DNA of 64,000 bases from Pseudonocardia abyssalis (lineage in GTDB: Bacteria > Actinomycetota > Actinomycetes > Mycobacteriales > Pseudonocardiaceae): positions 3,348,001 through 3,412,000 of the forward strand of contig NZ_JADQDK010000001.1 in NCBI RefSeq assembly GCF_019263705.2. Direction: 5' to 3'. Under the pieces are notes generated by a model, which worked only from the letters and a program-made list of their open reading frames with translations, searched no databases and was not told the origin of the DNA. Below, piece after piece: positions 1 to 8,659 of the stretch (the stretch's first letter is position 1; every line of letters begins with the position of its first letter). The translations under genes and the position numbers were made by a program.

Positions 1-1343
1 AGGTGGGTGCGGCCGCCCTTGCCCTGGCGGCCCTCGAAGTTGCGGTTCGACGTGGATGCACTGCGCTCACCCGGGGCGAGCTGGTCGGGGTTCATGCCCA
101 GGCACATCGAGCAGCCCGCGGAGCGCCACTCGGCGCCGGCCGCGGTGAACACCTCGTCGAGGCCCTCCTCCTCGGCCTGGAAGCGCACCCGCATCGACCC
201 GGGCACGACCAGCATGCGGACGCCGTCGGCGACCTGGCGGCCCTTGATGACGTCGGCGACGGCGCGCAGGTCCTCGATGCGGCCGTTGGTGCAGGAGCCC
301 ACGAAGACGGTGTCGACCGAGACCTCGCGCAGCGGCTGGCCCGCCGTCAGTCCCATGTAGGTCAAGGCCTTCTCGGCGGAGAGGCGCTCGTTCTCGTCGA
401 CGATCTGCGCCGGGTCGGGCACGTTCTCGCCGAGCGGGAGCCCCTGGCCCGGGTTGGTGCCCCAGGTGACGAACGGGGTGAGCGCGTCGCCGTCGAGGGT
501 GACCTCGGCGTCGAACACGGCGTCGTCGTCGGTGCGCAGCTCGCGCCACTGCGCGACCGCCTCGTCCCACGCCTCGCCGGTGGGCGCGCGGTCGCGGCCC
601 TTCAGGTAGGCGAACGTCGTCTCGTCGGGGGCGATCATGCCCGCGCGGGCACCGGCCTCGATCGACATGTTGCAGACCGTCATCCGGGCCTCCATCGAGA
701 GGTTCTCGATGACGTTGCCGCGGAACTCGAGCACGTGGCCCTGCCCGCCCCCGGTGCCGATCTTGGCGATGATCGCCAGCACGACGTCCTTGCTCGTGAC
801 GCCCGGCCGCAGCGTGCCGTCGGCACTGTTCACCGTGATCGACATCGTCTTGAACCGCTTGAGCGGCAGCGTCTGCGTGGCGAGCACGTGCTCGACCTCG
901 GAGGTGCCGATGCCGAACGCCATCGCCCCGAACGCACCGTGGGTGGACGTGTGGCTGTCCCCGCAGACCACCGTGGTGCCCGGCTGCGTCAGCCCGAGCT
1001 GCGGGCCGACGACGTGCACGATGCCCTGCTCGGCGTGGTTCATCGGGTAGAGCGGGACGCCGAACTCCGCGCAGTTCTTGCGCAGCGTCTCCACCTGGGT
1101 GCGCGAGACGGGGTCGGCGATCGGGAGGTCGACGTCCTTCGTGGGGACGTTGTGGTCCTCGGTGGCCAGCGTGAGGTCCGGGCGGCGCACCGGACGACCG
1201 GCGAGGCGGAGCCCGTCGAACGCCTGCGGGCTCGTGACCTCGTGCACGAGGTGCAGGTCGATGTAGAGGAGATCGGGTTCGTCGCCCTCCCCCTCGCGGA
1301 CGAGGTGCAGGTCCCACACCTTCTCGGCCAGTGTGCGCGGCAT
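1..1343 (-). CDS. leuC: 3-isopropylmalate dehydratase large subunit, 3' end cut by window
   Basis: Large subunit of isopropylmalate isomerase, which converts 2-isopropylmalate to 3-isopropylmalate in leucine synthesis with the small subunit LeuD; it uses a [4Fe-4S] cluster. The reading frame starts at the ATG on the minus strand at 1343 ([15 protein letters not shown]), preceded by GGGAGA as ribosome binding site. Aconitase-family motifs are visible: [12 protein letters not shown], the first cluster cysteine in [11 protein letters not shown], and the C-x2-C pair in [12 protein letters not shown]. About 447 residues are present of the usual roughly 470, so only the C-terminal end lies outside. 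leuD would be expected just beyond the window edge. The gene is divergent from the IclR-type regulator at 1381, the arrangement known for NdgR/LtbR control of leuCD in actinobacteria. Identification is secure. Confidence 0.97.
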   Translation of the reverse strand, partial: MPRTLAEKVWDLHLVREGEGDEPDLLYIDLHLVHEVTSPQAFDGLRLAGRPVRRPDLTLATEDHNVPTKDVDLPIADPVSRTQVETLRKNCAEFGVPLYPMNHAEQGIVHVVGPQLGLTQPGTTVVCGDSHTSTHGAFGAMAFGIGTSEVEHVLATQTLPLKRFKTMSITVNSADGTLRPGVTSKDVVLAIIAKIGTGGGQGHVLEFRGNVIENLSMEARMTVCNMSIEAGARAGMIAPDETTFAYLKGRDRAPTGEAWDEAVAQWRELRTDDDAVFDAEVTLDGDALTPFVTWGTNPGQGLPLGENVPDPAQIVDENERLSAEKALTYMGLTAGQPLREVSVDTVFVGSCTNGRIEDLRAVADVIKGRQVADGVRMLVVPGSMRVRFQAEEEGLDEVFTAAGAEWRSAGCSMCLGMNPDQLAPGERSASTSNRNFEGRQGKGGRTH

Positions 1344-1380
1344 GTTGTTCTCCCAGCTGTTGGGACGTTAGTATCGCGGT
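1344..1380. promoter_or_regulatory. Shared leuC / IclR-regulator promoter region
   Basis: Only 37 bp separate the two divergent starts. On the plus strand TAGTAT at 1369-1374 sits 6 nt before the GTG of the regulator, fitting a leaderless transcript. The same bases read on the minus strand as GATACTAA, a plausible -10 for leuC, so the two promoters appear to overlap. Any regulator bound here would affect both genes. The regulatory role is inferred from NdgR/LtbR biology. Confidence 0.6.
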
Positions 1381-2082
1381 GTGAGACAGCATAGCGGCAT
1401 CGGCGTGCTCGACAAGGCCGTGGGAGTCCTCCACGCCGTGGCCACCGAGCCGTGCGGCCTGGCCGAGCTGTGCCAGCGCACCGGTCTGCCCCGCGCCACC
1501 GCCCACCGGCTCGCCGTCGGCCTGGAGGTGCACGGCCTGCTCAGCCGCGGGGCCGACGGGCGCTGGCGTCCCGGACCCGCGCTGGCCGAGCTCGCCGCGG
1601 GTGGCGCCGACCCGTTGCTGGAGGCGGCCGCCGCCGTCCTGCCCCGGCTGCGCGACATCACCGGCGAGAGCGTGCAGCTCTACCGCCGCGACGGCACGCA
1701 GCGCGTCTGCGTGGCCACGGCCGAGCCGGCGAGCGGCCTGCGTGACACCGTGCCGGTCGGCTCCCGGCTGCCGATGACGGCGGGATCGGGGGCCAAGGTG
1801 CTCGCCGCGTGGGCCGAGCCCGCCGTGCAGCGCGCGGTGCTGGGCGAGGCCACCTTCACCGAGCGGGTCCTGCTCGACGTCCGGCGCCGCGGGTGGGCGC
1901 AGAGCGTCGCGGAACGGGAGTCGGGCGTCGCGAGCGTGTCGGCCCCCGTGCGCGACGGGAGCGGGCACGTCGTCGCCGCGGTGTCGGTGTCCGGCCCCGT
2001 CGACCGGATCGGGCGACGCCCCGGCGTGCGGTGGGCGGCCGACCTGCTGGCTGCCGCCGAGGCCCTGCAACACCGGCTGTAG
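1381..2082 (+). CDS. ltbR: IclR-family regulator of leucine biosynthesis (NdgR/LtbR type)
   Basis: A 233-residue IclR-family transcription factor. The N-terminal winged helix-turn-helix covers about residues 5-60 (GLAELCQRTGLPRATAHRLA is the HTH), followed by the IclR effector-binding domain from about residue 75 to the end, with the typical PMTAGSGAKVLAAW segment. Starting at GTG 1381 gives the normal family length and places the start 6 nt behind a TAGTAT box. It is divergent from leuC, the context of NdgR in Streptomyces, LtbR in Corynebacterium and Rv2989 in mycobacteria, which control leuCD and other amino-acid genes. The target assignment is inferred from that synteny; nothing in the sequence shows the effector. 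Confidence 0.88.
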   Translation: MRQHSGIGVLDKAVGVLHAVATEPCGLAELCQRTGLPRATAHRLAVGLEVHGLLSRGADGRWRPGPALAELAAGGADPLLEAAAAVLPRLRDITGESVQLYRRDGTQRVCVATAEPASGLRDTVPVGSRLPMTAGSGAKVLAAWAEPAVQRAVLGEATFTERVLLDVRRRGWAQSVAERESGVASVSAPVRDGSGHVVAAVSVSGPVDRIGRRPGVRWAADLLAAAEALQHRL

Positions 2083-2170
2083 TCGGCACCCGGCCGAAAG
2101 GGTCACACGAGACCCGATACCGTGTCGCAGTTGCACGCAGGGTGAGAATCGGCGACGGAGACGGGGCACG

Positions 2171-4027
2171 ATGACCTACTTGCTCGGGATCGACCTGGGT
2201 ACGACGAGGACGTCGGCCGCCGTCGGTCATCCGGGTATGCGGCCGGGCGAGATCGAGATCGTCAACCTCGGCGACCGGTCCAGCTCCGTCCCCTCCGTCT
2301 TCTACGCCGGGACCGACGGCTCCGTGCTCGTCGGCGAGGCCGCGGAGCGCCGGGCCCTCACCGACCCGGCTCGAGTCGTCCGCGAGTTCAAGCGCCGCAT
2401 CGGCGACCCCACACCCCTCGTCGTCGCCGGGGTGCCGTGGTCGCCGCAGGAGCTCTCCGCGCGCGTCGTGCGCTGGGTCGTCGACCGGGTGGGCGAGCGC
2501 GAGGGCGGTCCCGCCGCCCGGATCGCCGTCACCCATCCCGCGTCGTGGGGGCCGTTGAAGAAGGAGCTCCTCGGCGGCGCGCTGGCCGGCCAGGGAATGC
2601 AGGTCGCGTTCCTGGCCGAGCCGCAGGCCGCGGCGCTGCACTACGCCTCGGCGGAGCGGCTCGAGTCCGGCTCCACCATCGCCGTCTACGACCTGGGCGG
2701 CGGCACGTTCGACGCCGCGATCGTGCACAAGGGCCCGCAGGGCTTCGGCACGATCGGGCGCCCGGAGGGCATCGAGCGCCTCGGTGGCATCGACTTCGAC
2801 CAGGTCGTGTTCGACCACGTCCGCACCGGCATGCCCGAGGCGTTCGCCGGGCTCGACGACACCGACCCCGCCGTGCTCGCCGCCGTCGCCGCCGTCCGCC
2901 GGGAGTGCTCGGAGGCCAAGGAGGCGCTGAGCAGCGACACCGAGGTGTCGATCCCGGTACTGCTGCCCGGATCCCAGGGCTCCGTCCGGCTGCACCGCAG
3001 CGAGTTCGAGGCGATGATCCGGCCGCAGATCGAGGACACCGTGGCCGCGCTGCGCCGCGCGGTCTCCTCCGCAGGGCTCACGCCCGACCAGCTCACCGCG
3101 GTGCTGCTGGTCGGCGGGTCGTCGCGGATCCCGCTCGTCGCCCAACTGGTGTCCGAGCAGCTCGGGCGGCCCGTCGCGGTCGACGCCGACCCGAAGAACG
3201 CCATCGCGATGGGCGCCGCCCTCTCCCTCGACCCGGTCGCGCTCGCCGGGACCGGCCCGCACGTCCCCCAGCCGCGGGGCGGTCCTGCTGCGCAGGGCGG
3301 GGTGCGGGCGACCGGTCAGCAGTGGGCGCCCGGTGCGCCGGCCGGCGTCGGTGCGGGACCCGGTCCGTCGGGGACGGGCGCCCTCGGGGTCGGGGGCGGC
3401 GGGATGCTCGCGGCCGCGCCCGGTGGGACGTCGGGGTCGGCCGGGTTCATCCCGGCGGGCGCGCAGCAGGGACGCATCCCGATGCAGGGCGGCGAGATGG
3501 CCACGCAGGTCGTGCCCCCGCCGCGGCAGATGGCGTCGCCGTACCCGGTGCGGCCGCCGATGGACCTCGAGGTCACCGAGTACCGCGAGGAGGACTACGA
3601 GCGCCCGGAGCCGCGGCGCAGCGGTCGCGGTGGTGCGTTCCTGGTGTCGGCCGGCGGCCTGGCCGCGGCGCTCGGCGTCGTCGCGACGGTGGTCCTGATG
3701 CCCGCCCCGACACCCGAGCCGACCGCCAACAGCGGCCAGACGTCGTCGGTGCCGGTGCTGCCCCCGGTCTCGTCGGAGGTGCTGGGCACCCCGACGCCGG
3801 TGGAGTCGACCGAGGCCCCCGCCGCCGACGACCCACCCCCGGTCGTGGTCCCCAGCCGCACCCGGGCCCCGGCGCCCCCCGTTCAGCCGGTCCCCACAAC
3901 CGACGCGCCGGTGCCGACGACCGAGGAGCCTCCGCCCCCGACGACGGACCCGCCGCCCACCACGGACCCGGGCCCGACGACAACCGCACCGACCGACGCC
4001 CAGCGCGGCTCACTCCCTACCGCCTGA
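2171..4027 (+). CDS. Membrane-anchored Hsp70/DnaK-like protein with Pro/Thr-rich tail
   Basis: A 618-residue protein with an actin-like ATPase domain in residues 1 to about 360: phosphate-1 loop LLGIDLGTTRTSAAVG, phosphate-2 loop VYDLGGGTFDAAIV and adenosine motif LLVGGSSRIPLV. There is no recognisable Hsp70 substrate-binding domain. After it come a Gly/Pro-rich linker (about 360-485), one hydrophobic segment (about 488-510) and a Pro/Thr-rich C-terminal tail of about 105 residues. The predicted topology is a cytoplasmic ATPase anchored by one helix, with an extracytoplasmic wall-spanning tail. Similar single-pass Hsp70-like proteins occur in actinobacteria without firmly assigned roles. The ATG at 2171 follows GGAGACGGGGC. 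It is 88 bp after the regulator and probably not an operon partner. Function as chaperone, sensor or scaffold cannot be decided. Confidence 0.85.
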   Translation: MTYLLGIDLGTTRTSAAVGHPGMRPGEIEIVNLGDRSSSVPSVFYAGTDGSVLVGEAAERRALTDPARVVREFKRRIGDPTPLVVAGVPWSPQELSARVVRWVVDRVGEREGGPAARIAVTHPASWGPLKKELLGGALAGQGMQVAFLAEPQAAALHYASAERLESGSTIAVYDLGGGTFDAAIVHKGPQGFGTIGRPEGIERLGGIDFDQVVFDHVRTGMPEAFAGLDDTDPAVLAAVAAVRRECSEAKEALSSDTEVSIPVLLPGSQGSVRLHRSEFEAMIRPQIEDTVAALRRAVSSAGLTPDQLTAVLLVGGSSRIPLVAQLVSEQLGRPVAVDADPKNAIAMGAALSLDPVALAGTGPHVPQPRGGPAAQGGVRATGQQWAPGAPAGVGAGPGPSGTGALGVGGGGMLAAAPGGTSGSAGFIPAGAQQGRIPMQGGEMATQVVPPPRQMASPYPVRPPMDLEVTEYREEDYERPEPRRSGRGGAFLVSAGGLAAALGVVATVVLMPAPTPEPTANSGQTSSVPVLPPVSSEVLGTPTPVESTEAPAADDPPPVVVPSRTRAPAPPVQPVPTTDAPVPTTEEPPPPTTDPPPTTDPGPTTTAPTDAQRGSLPTA

Positions 4028-4059
4028 CAGCCACCCCGTCGCCGGAGCAGGCTGCGATC

Positions 4060-4083
4060 GGGACCGGGACCGGGACCGGGACC
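4060..4083. repeat. Hexanucleotide tandem repeat (GGGACC x4)
   Basis: Four perfect copies of GGGACC followed by a G-rich stretch, lying just after the Hsp70-like gene in a 257-bp interval without a gene. Likely a simple slippage repeat; no function seen. The rest of the interval up to 4242 shows nothing recognisable. Confidence 0.8.
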
Positions 4084-4242
4084 GGGGGCGGCGCGTAGGC
4101 CTGCGGCACAGAACTCGTGCTCACGCGCCCGAGTTGCGACCCCCGCGCGCGAGACCCCGCGAGCGTGGAGTCGAACTTGCGCACGCGGACGCGTCCTCGC
4201 GCTGACCACGAACCCGCAGCAGGCGAGGCGCCCCGGAAATGC

Positions 4243-4277
4243 AGCGATCCCCACTCCGGGTCAGAGTGGGGATCGCT
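4243..4277 (-). terminator. Terminator hairpin after tRNA-Glu
   Basis: Perfect 14-bp stem (arm AGCGATCCCCACTC at 4243-4256 and its complement at 4264-4277) with a 7-nt loop, 7 nt beyond the 3' end of the tRNA-Glu gene in its direction of transcription. There is no strong U-run, which is common for actinobacterial terminators. Confidence 0.75.
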
Positions 4278-4284
4278 TGCGACG

Positions 4285-4357
4285 TAGCCCCGACGGGATT
4301 TGAACCCGCGCTACCGCCTTGAGAGGGCGGCGTCCTAGGCCGCTAGACGACGGGGCC
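4285..4357 (-). tRNA. tRNA-Glu (CTC anticodon)
   Basis: 73 nt with a full cloverleaf: acceptor GGCCCCG pairs with CGGGGCT (one G-U pair), discriminator A at 4285, anticodon loop CTCTCAA with anticodon CTC, and T-loop TTCAAAT. CCA is not encoded. It lies downstream of tRNA-Gln and gltX on the same strand, so the synthetase and both of its tRNA substrates are clustered. Confidence 0.96.
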
Positions 4358-4405
4358 CTAGGAAACTCTCGTGAAACTGTACTACGTACTGCTCAGGTGT
4401 TTCCG

Positions 4406-4477
4406 CTGGGGTACCAGGACTCGAACCTAGAATGGCTGTACCAGAAACAGCTGTGTTGCCAATTACACCATACCCCA
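4406..4477 (-). tRNA. tRNA-Gln (CTG anticodon)
   Basis: 72 nt: acceptor TGGGGTA pairs with TACCCCA, discriminator G at 4406, anticodon stem GCTGT/ACAGC with loop TTCTGGT (anticodon CTG), and T-loop TTCGAGT. No encoded CCA. In bacteria without glutaminyl-tRNA synthetase this tRNA is first charged with glutamate by GluRS and then amidated by GatCAB; gltX is immediately upstream and gatCAB is at 27-30 kb. Confidence 0.96.
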
Positions 4478-4541
4478 AGGCTCACGATCAGCCGGGTTCC
4501 AGTCGGTGCGAACCCGGTGTCCGTGCCCTTCGCTGAGTACT

Positions 4542-6017
4542 CTAGCCGAGCCCTCCCGCGCGCTCCACACCGGCCCTCAGTCGCGCGAGGGACCGCTCGC
4601 GGCCCAGCAGCTCCATCGACTCGTAGAGCGGCGGCGACACCGTCCGGCCGCTGATGGCCACCCGCACGGGCGCGAACGCCTTGCGCGGCTTGAGGCCCAG
4701 GCCGTCGATCAGGGTGGCCTTGAGAGACTCCTCGATGGCCGTGGTCGACCAGTCCTGGAGCGCATCGAGGCCGGTCAGGGCCGCCTCGAGGACGGGAGCC
4801 GCGTCGGCGCCGAGGTTCTTGGCCGCGGCGTCCTCGTCGAGCACGAAGTCCTTCCCGTCGACGAAGAGGAACCGCAGCATCCGGGCGGCGTCGGACAGGA
4901 CGACGCTGCGCTCCTGCACCAGCGGGGCCGCGGCGGCGAGCACAGCACGGTCGGCGTCGGTGTCGAGCACCACACCCTGCTCCGCGAGGTACGGCACGAC
5001 TCGGCCGGCGAAGTCCTCGACCGGGAGCGCGCGCAGATGGGCGGCGTTGATGGCCTCGGCCTTCTTCAGGTCGAAGCGCGCGGAGTTACCGGAGACACGG
5101 CTGATGTCGAATGCGGCGACCATCTCGTCCATCGTGAAGACGTCACGGTTCTCGCCGATCGCCCAGCCCAGCAGGGCCAGGTAGTTGAGCAGGCCCTCGG
5201 GGACGAATCCGCGCTCCCGGTAGAGGAACAGGTTCGATTCCGGGTCGCGCTTGGACAGCTTGCGGTTCCCCTCCCCCGTGACGAGCGGGAGGTGCCCGTA
5301 GCGGAGCGGCCCCTTGCCGATGCCGACGCGCTGCAGCGCCTCCAGCAGCGCGATCTGCCGGGGCGTGGAGGAGAGCAGGTCCTCGCCGCGCAGGACGTCG
5401 GTGATGCCCATGAGCGCGTCGTCGAGCGGGTTGGTCAGCGGGTAGAGCGGAGAGCCGTCGCCGCGGGCGAGCACGAAGTCGGGGACGGTGCCGGCGCGGA
5501 ACGTGACGTCACCGCGGACGAGATCGGTGAAGGTGATGTCGCGGTCGGGCATCCGCAGCCGGTAGACGGGCGCGCGGCCCTCGGCGCGGTAGGCCGCCTT
5601 CTGCTCGTCGGACAGGTCGCGGTCGGCGTTGTCGTAGCCGAGCTTGGGGTCGCGGCCCGCCGCCTTGTGGCGCGCCTCGATCTCCTCCGCCTTGGAGAAC
5701 GACTCGTACACCTCGTTCGCCGCGATGAGCTTCGCGAGGGCGTCGGCGTAGAGATCACCGCGCTCGCTCTGCCGGTACGGGCCGTGCTCGCCGCCGACCT
5801 CGGGGCCCTCGTCCCAGTCGAGGCCGAGCCAGCGCAGCGCGTCGAGCAGCGCCTCGTAGGACTCGACGGAGTCGCGGCTGGCGTCGGTGTCCTCGATCCG
5901 GAACACGAAGCTGCCGCCGCTGTGCCGGGCGTGGGCCCAGTTGAACAGCGCGGTGCGGATGAGCCCGACGTGCGGCGTACCGGTCGGGGAGGGGCAGAAG
6001 CGGACGCGAACAGTCAT
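4542..6017 (-). CDS. gltX: Glutamyl-tRNA synthetase
   Basis: Class I aminoacyl-tRNA synthetase of 491 residues that charges tRNA-Glu and, in organisms using the GatCAB route, also tRNA-Gln. The HIGH-type motif is [10 protein letters not shown] at residues 9-18 and the KMSKS-type motif is KLSKRD at about residue 250. The C-terminal part is the anticodon-binding helical domain. The start ATG at 6017 gives the usual [13 protein letters not shown] beginning. tRNA-Gln and tRNA-Glu follow on the same strand and may be cotranscribed. Presence of gatCAB in the same window supports a non-discriminating enzyme, which is inference; no residue-level proof is offered. Confidence 0.97.
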   Translation of the reverse strand: MTVRVRFCPSPTGTPHVGLIRTALFNWAHARHSGGSFVFRIEDTDASRDSVESYEALLDALRWLGLDWDEGPEVGGEHGPYRQSERGDLYADALAKLIAANEVYESFSKAEEIEARHKAAGRDPKLGYDNADRDLSDEQKAAYRAEGRAPVYRLRMPDRDITFTDLVRGDVTFRAGTVPDFVLARGDGSPLYPLTNPLDDALMGITDVLRGEDLLSSTPRQIALLEALQRVGIGKGPLRYGHLPLVTGEGNRKLSKRDPESNLFLYRERGFVPEGLLNYLALLGWAIGENRDVFTMDEMVAAFDISRVSGNSARFDLKKAEAINAAHLRALPVEDFAGRVVPYLAEQGVVLDTDADRAVLAAAAPLVQERSVVLSDAARMLRFLFVDGKDFVLDEDAAAKNLGADAAPVLEAALTGLDALQDWSTTAIEESLKATLIDGLGLKPRKAFAPVRVAISGRTVSPPLYESMELLGRERSLARLRAGVERAGGLG

Positions 6018-6047
6018 GGTCTTGCCAGGCTATCGGATCGGCGTATT

Positions 6048-6065
6048 ATTCAACGTATGGTGAAT
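6048..6065. promoter_or_regulatory. Inverted repeat overlapping start of FAD monooxygenase
   Basis: ATTCA (6048-6052) and TGAAT (6061-6065) form an inverted repeat with 8-nt spacer centred on the ATG at 6057. It lies in the unusually AT-rich 39-bp gap between divergent gltX and the monooxygenase gene. This layout suits a repressor site on a leaderless or near-leaderless promoter, but the arms are short and chance cannot be excluded. Confidence 0.35.
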
Positions 6066-7367
6066 TCAGAGCGCACCACCTGCCTCGTCGTCGGCGGGGG
6101 GCCGGCCGGGATGGTCCTCGGCCTGCTCATGGCCCGCGCCGGCGTCGAGGTCACGGTGCTCGAGAAGCACGCCGACTTCCTGCGCGACTTCCGCGGCGAC
6201 ACCGTCCACGCCTCCACCCTGAACCTGCTCGACGAGCTGGGCCTCGGCGATCGGTTCGCCGCCGTCCCGCAGCGCCTTCTGGAGCGGATCACCGGCCAGT
6301 TCGACACGGGCACGGTCCAGATCTCCGACATGCGCCGCCTCCCCGGAGCGCACAAGCACATCGCGCTCGTCCCGCAGTGGGACTTCCTCGACCTGCTGGC
6401 CGAGGTCGCCGCGGAGGAGCCGACGTTCACGCTGCGGCGCGAGGCCGAGGTCGTCGGCCTGCTGCGCGACGGCAGCCGCGTCACGGGGGTCCGGTTCGTC
6501 GACCGCACCGACGGCACGGAGCACGACCTGCGGGCCGAACTCACCGTCGCCTGCGACGGCCGCGGGTCCGCCGTACGTGCCGCCGCCGCACTGGAGCCGC
6601 GCTCGTTCGGCGTACCGATGGACATCTGGTGGTTCCGGCTGCCCCGACGGGAGACCGACCCGATCGGCGGCGTCGGCCGGTTCTCCACCGGTCACTTCTG
6701 CGTCATGATCGACCGCGGCGACTACTGGCAGTGCGGCTACCTCATCCGTAAGGGCGGCGACACCGCGCTGCGCGCCGCGGGTATCGAGGAGCTGCAGCGG
6801 CGCTTCGCCGGTCTGCTGCCGTGGATGGCCGACCGGACGGGCGCGCTGGAGTCCTGGGACGACGTCAAGCTGCTCGATGTCCGGCTGGAGCGGCTGCGGC
6901 GCTGGGACCTCGACGGGCTGCTGCTGATCGGCGACGCGGCGCACGCGATGTCGCCGGTCGGCGGGGTGGGCATCAACCTCGCCGTCGCCGACGCCGTCGC
7001 GACCGCCCGGCTGCTCGCCCCGGCGCTGCGCAGCGGGGGTGTCGTGCCGCGCTCGGTGCTGCGCACGGTGCAGCGGCGGCGGTGGTGGCCGACCGCGCTC
7101 GTGCAGGGTGCGCAGCGGCTCGCGCACCGCGCGATCCTGGGGCCGGCCATCGCCACGGCGACACCAGCCCCGACCGGCCCCGTGGGCATGGCCGACGACG
7201 GTGGGCTCGCCCCGGCCCCGCTCGCGAGCCTGCCGTTCCCGCTGCGGATGCTGCAGCGCTTCCCGGTACTGCAGGGGATCCCGGCGCGGCTGGTCGCGAT
7301 CGGCCCGCTGCCGGAGCACGCGCCCGAGTGGGCCCGCCGCGAGCCGGAGCCCGTCGCCCGCCCGTAG
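6057..7367 (+). CDS. FAD-dependent monooxygenase (PHBH-fold oxidoreductase)
   Basis: A 436-residue flavoprotein of the p-hydroxybenzoate hydroxylase fold. The Rossmann motif VVGGGPAGMVLG lies at about residues 10-21 with the acidic residue at the end of strand 2 (VTVLEKH). The second FAD motif GDAAHAMSPVGGVGINLAVA lies at about residues 292-311. Enzymes of this family hydroxylate or epoxidise aromatic or polyketide-like substrates using NAD(P)H; the substrate is not evident. The C-terminal region after residue 325 is a helical extension. The start ATG at 6057 is chosen because the nucleotide-binding motif begins 9 residues later. It is a lone gene, divergent from gltX, facing the MFS exporter convergently. 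Confidence 0.85.
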   Translation: MVNSERTTCLVVGGGPAGMVLGLLMARAGVEVTVLEKHADFLRDFRGDTVHASTLNLLDELGLGDRFAAVPQRLLERITGQFDTGTVQISDMRRLPGAHKHIALVPQWDFLDLLAEVAAEEPTFTLRREAEVVGLLRDGSRVTGVRFVDRTDGTEHDLRAELTVACDGRGSAVRAAAALEPRSFGVPMDIWWFRLPRRETDPIGGVGRFSTGHFCVMIDRGDYWQCGYLIRKGGDTALRAAGIEELQRRFAGLLPWMADRTGALESWDDVKLLDVRLERLRRWDLDGLLLIGDAAHAMSPVGGVGINLAVADAVATARLLAPALRSGGVVPRSVLRTVQRRRWWPTALVQGAQRLAHRAILGPAIATATPAPTGPVGMADDGGLAPAPLASLPFPLRMLQRFPVLQGIPARLVAIGPLPEHAPEWARREPEPVARP

Positions 7368-7438
7368 GTGGCTCGTCCCGATTGCAGGCCGTGCTGCGAC
7401 GTCGGCGGCGGGCCGGTGACGGCTCCGGGGCACGAGCG

Positions 7439-8569
7439 TCAGGCTCCGATCGACACCGGCTGCGCGGCCCGGCTCCGGGTCACCGGCACCGCCACCGCGA
7501 CCACCACCGCCCCGGCGACGGCGACCCAGCCCAGGCCCGCAGCCTCGTACAACGGGCCGGCGAGCAGCCCGGCCACCGCGGCACCGCCGTAGGTCGCAGC
7601 CGAGTTGAGCGCGAGCACCGCACCCCGGGCGTCCGGGGCGGCGGCGGAGAGCCGGCTCACCAGCAGCGTCAGCGCGACGTGGTTGACCAGGCCCCACACC
7701 ACCGCCGCGCCGAGCAGCACCGCGAGCACGCCGACGGTCGCGGCGAGCACGAGGTAGACCCCGGCCAGCGCGGCGAGGACCGGGGCGAGCCCGATGCGCC
7801 CGGCGTACCGGTCGGTCGCCGCGCCGAGCCCGAACCCGATGCCGTAGGCCAGGGCGAGCAGCCCCGCCCCGGCCGCGCCGCCGCCGTGCAGCAGCCGGAT
7901 CTCGGCGCCCGCGAAGCCGAACACGGCGTAGAACGCGCTCATGAAGGCCAGCGTGCCGAGCAGCAGCCGGGCGACCCCGGGGATCCGCAGCGCCGCAGCG
8001 ATCCGCGGACGCGGCGTCGAGGGGACCGCCGAGGCGGGCAGTGTCCGGTAGAGCACCACCTGTGCAGCGGCCAGCACCGCGAGCGCACCGAGCACCCCGC
8101 GCCAGCCGACGAGGTCGGCCAGCAGCGTCGACACCGGCACCCCGGCGACGAGCGCGACCGACCAGCCCGTCAGCACCCGCCCGGTCGCGCGGGCCTGTTC
8201 CCCCGGTGCGGCGAGCTCGGCGGCGAACGCGTAGGTCGCGGGCAGGACCACACCCGCGGCGGCCCCGGCCAGCACCTGCGCGGCGGCGAGCACCTCCCAG
8301 TTCGGCGCGAGGGCGGAGATCGCCGAGCTCACCGCGAGCACGACTGCACCGGCCGTCAGGGCTGTCGCGCGCGGGATGCGGTCCAGTCGCGGGCCGAGCA
8401 GCAGCGCCACCAGCACGACGCCGACGCCGTACGCGGCCAGCGCGCGGCCGATCTCCGACGGGGTGGCGACGAGGGACGCGGTGAGGTCGGGCAGGAGCGG
8501 GGCGAGCAGGAACGACTGCGCCCCGACCGCGACGACCCCCGCGGTGAGGACGGTGAAGTGGCGGGTCAT
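7439..8569 (-). CDS. MFS transporter
   Basis: A 376-residue, very hydrophobic protein with about 11-12 predicted membrane helices, beginning MTRHFTVLTAGVVAVGAQ. The segment ALLLGPRLDRIPRATAL between helices 2 and 3 matches the conserved MFS loop (G-x3-DR-x-GRR type). Family members of this size are mostly proton-driven drug or amino-acid exporters. The start ATG at 8569 is preferred over longer upstream frames because the intergenic space before it holds two strong palindromes shared with the divergent Lrp-type regulator. That arrangement resembles amino-acid exporters governed by an adjacent Lrp regulator; substrate is unknown. Confidence 0.85.
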   Translation of the reverse strand: MTRHFTVLTAGVVAVGAQSFLLAPLLPDLTASLVATPSEIGRALAAYGVGVVLVALLLGPRLDRIPRATALTAGAVVLAVSSAISALAPNWEVLAAAQVLAGAAAGVVLPATYAFAAELAAPGEQARATGRVLTGWSVALVAGVPVSTLLADLVGWRGVLGALAVLAAAQVVLYRTLPASAVPSTPRPRIAAALRIPGVARLLLGTLAFMSAFYAVFGFAGAEIRLLHGGGAAGAGLLALAYGIGFGLGAATDRYAGRIGLAPVLAALAGVYLVLAATVGVLAVLLGAAVVWGLVNHVALTLLVSRLSAAAPDARGAVLALNSAATYGGAAVAGLLAGPLYEAAGLGWVAVAGAVVVAVAVPVTRSRAAQPVSIGA

Positions 8570-8572
8570 GCA

Positions 8573-8641
8573 CCGAAGATGCTTCGGCGCGACCGCCGAA
8601 TCCAGCGATCGACGTTCATCGTGAAGAGTCTTCGGCCGAAG
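8573..8641. promoter_or_regulatory. Two palindromic operators between MFS and Lrp genes
   Basis: CCGAAG-ATG-CTTCGG at 8573-8587 and CTTCGGCCGAAG at 8630-8641 are perfect inverted repeats built from the same CTTCGG half-site, 43 nt apart in the 90-bp divergent gap. Shared half-sites near both starts suggest binding of the adjacent Lrp-type protein with a looped or wrapped complex. Observation is direct; the binding partner is inferred. Confidence 0.65.
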
Positions 8642-8659
8642 GCCTGTCAGGATGGGGTC

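Noticed and set aside
67..2169. Long minus-strand frame over leuC and the IclR gene
   Set aside because: Its translation is Arg/Pro/Ala-rich without motifs and it overlaps two clear genes; typical GC-rich shadow frame.
4506..6056. Plus-strand extension of the FAD monooxygenase frame over gltX
   Set aside because: The 500-residue extension is an antisense image of gltX; the Rossmann motif sits right after the ATG at 6057.
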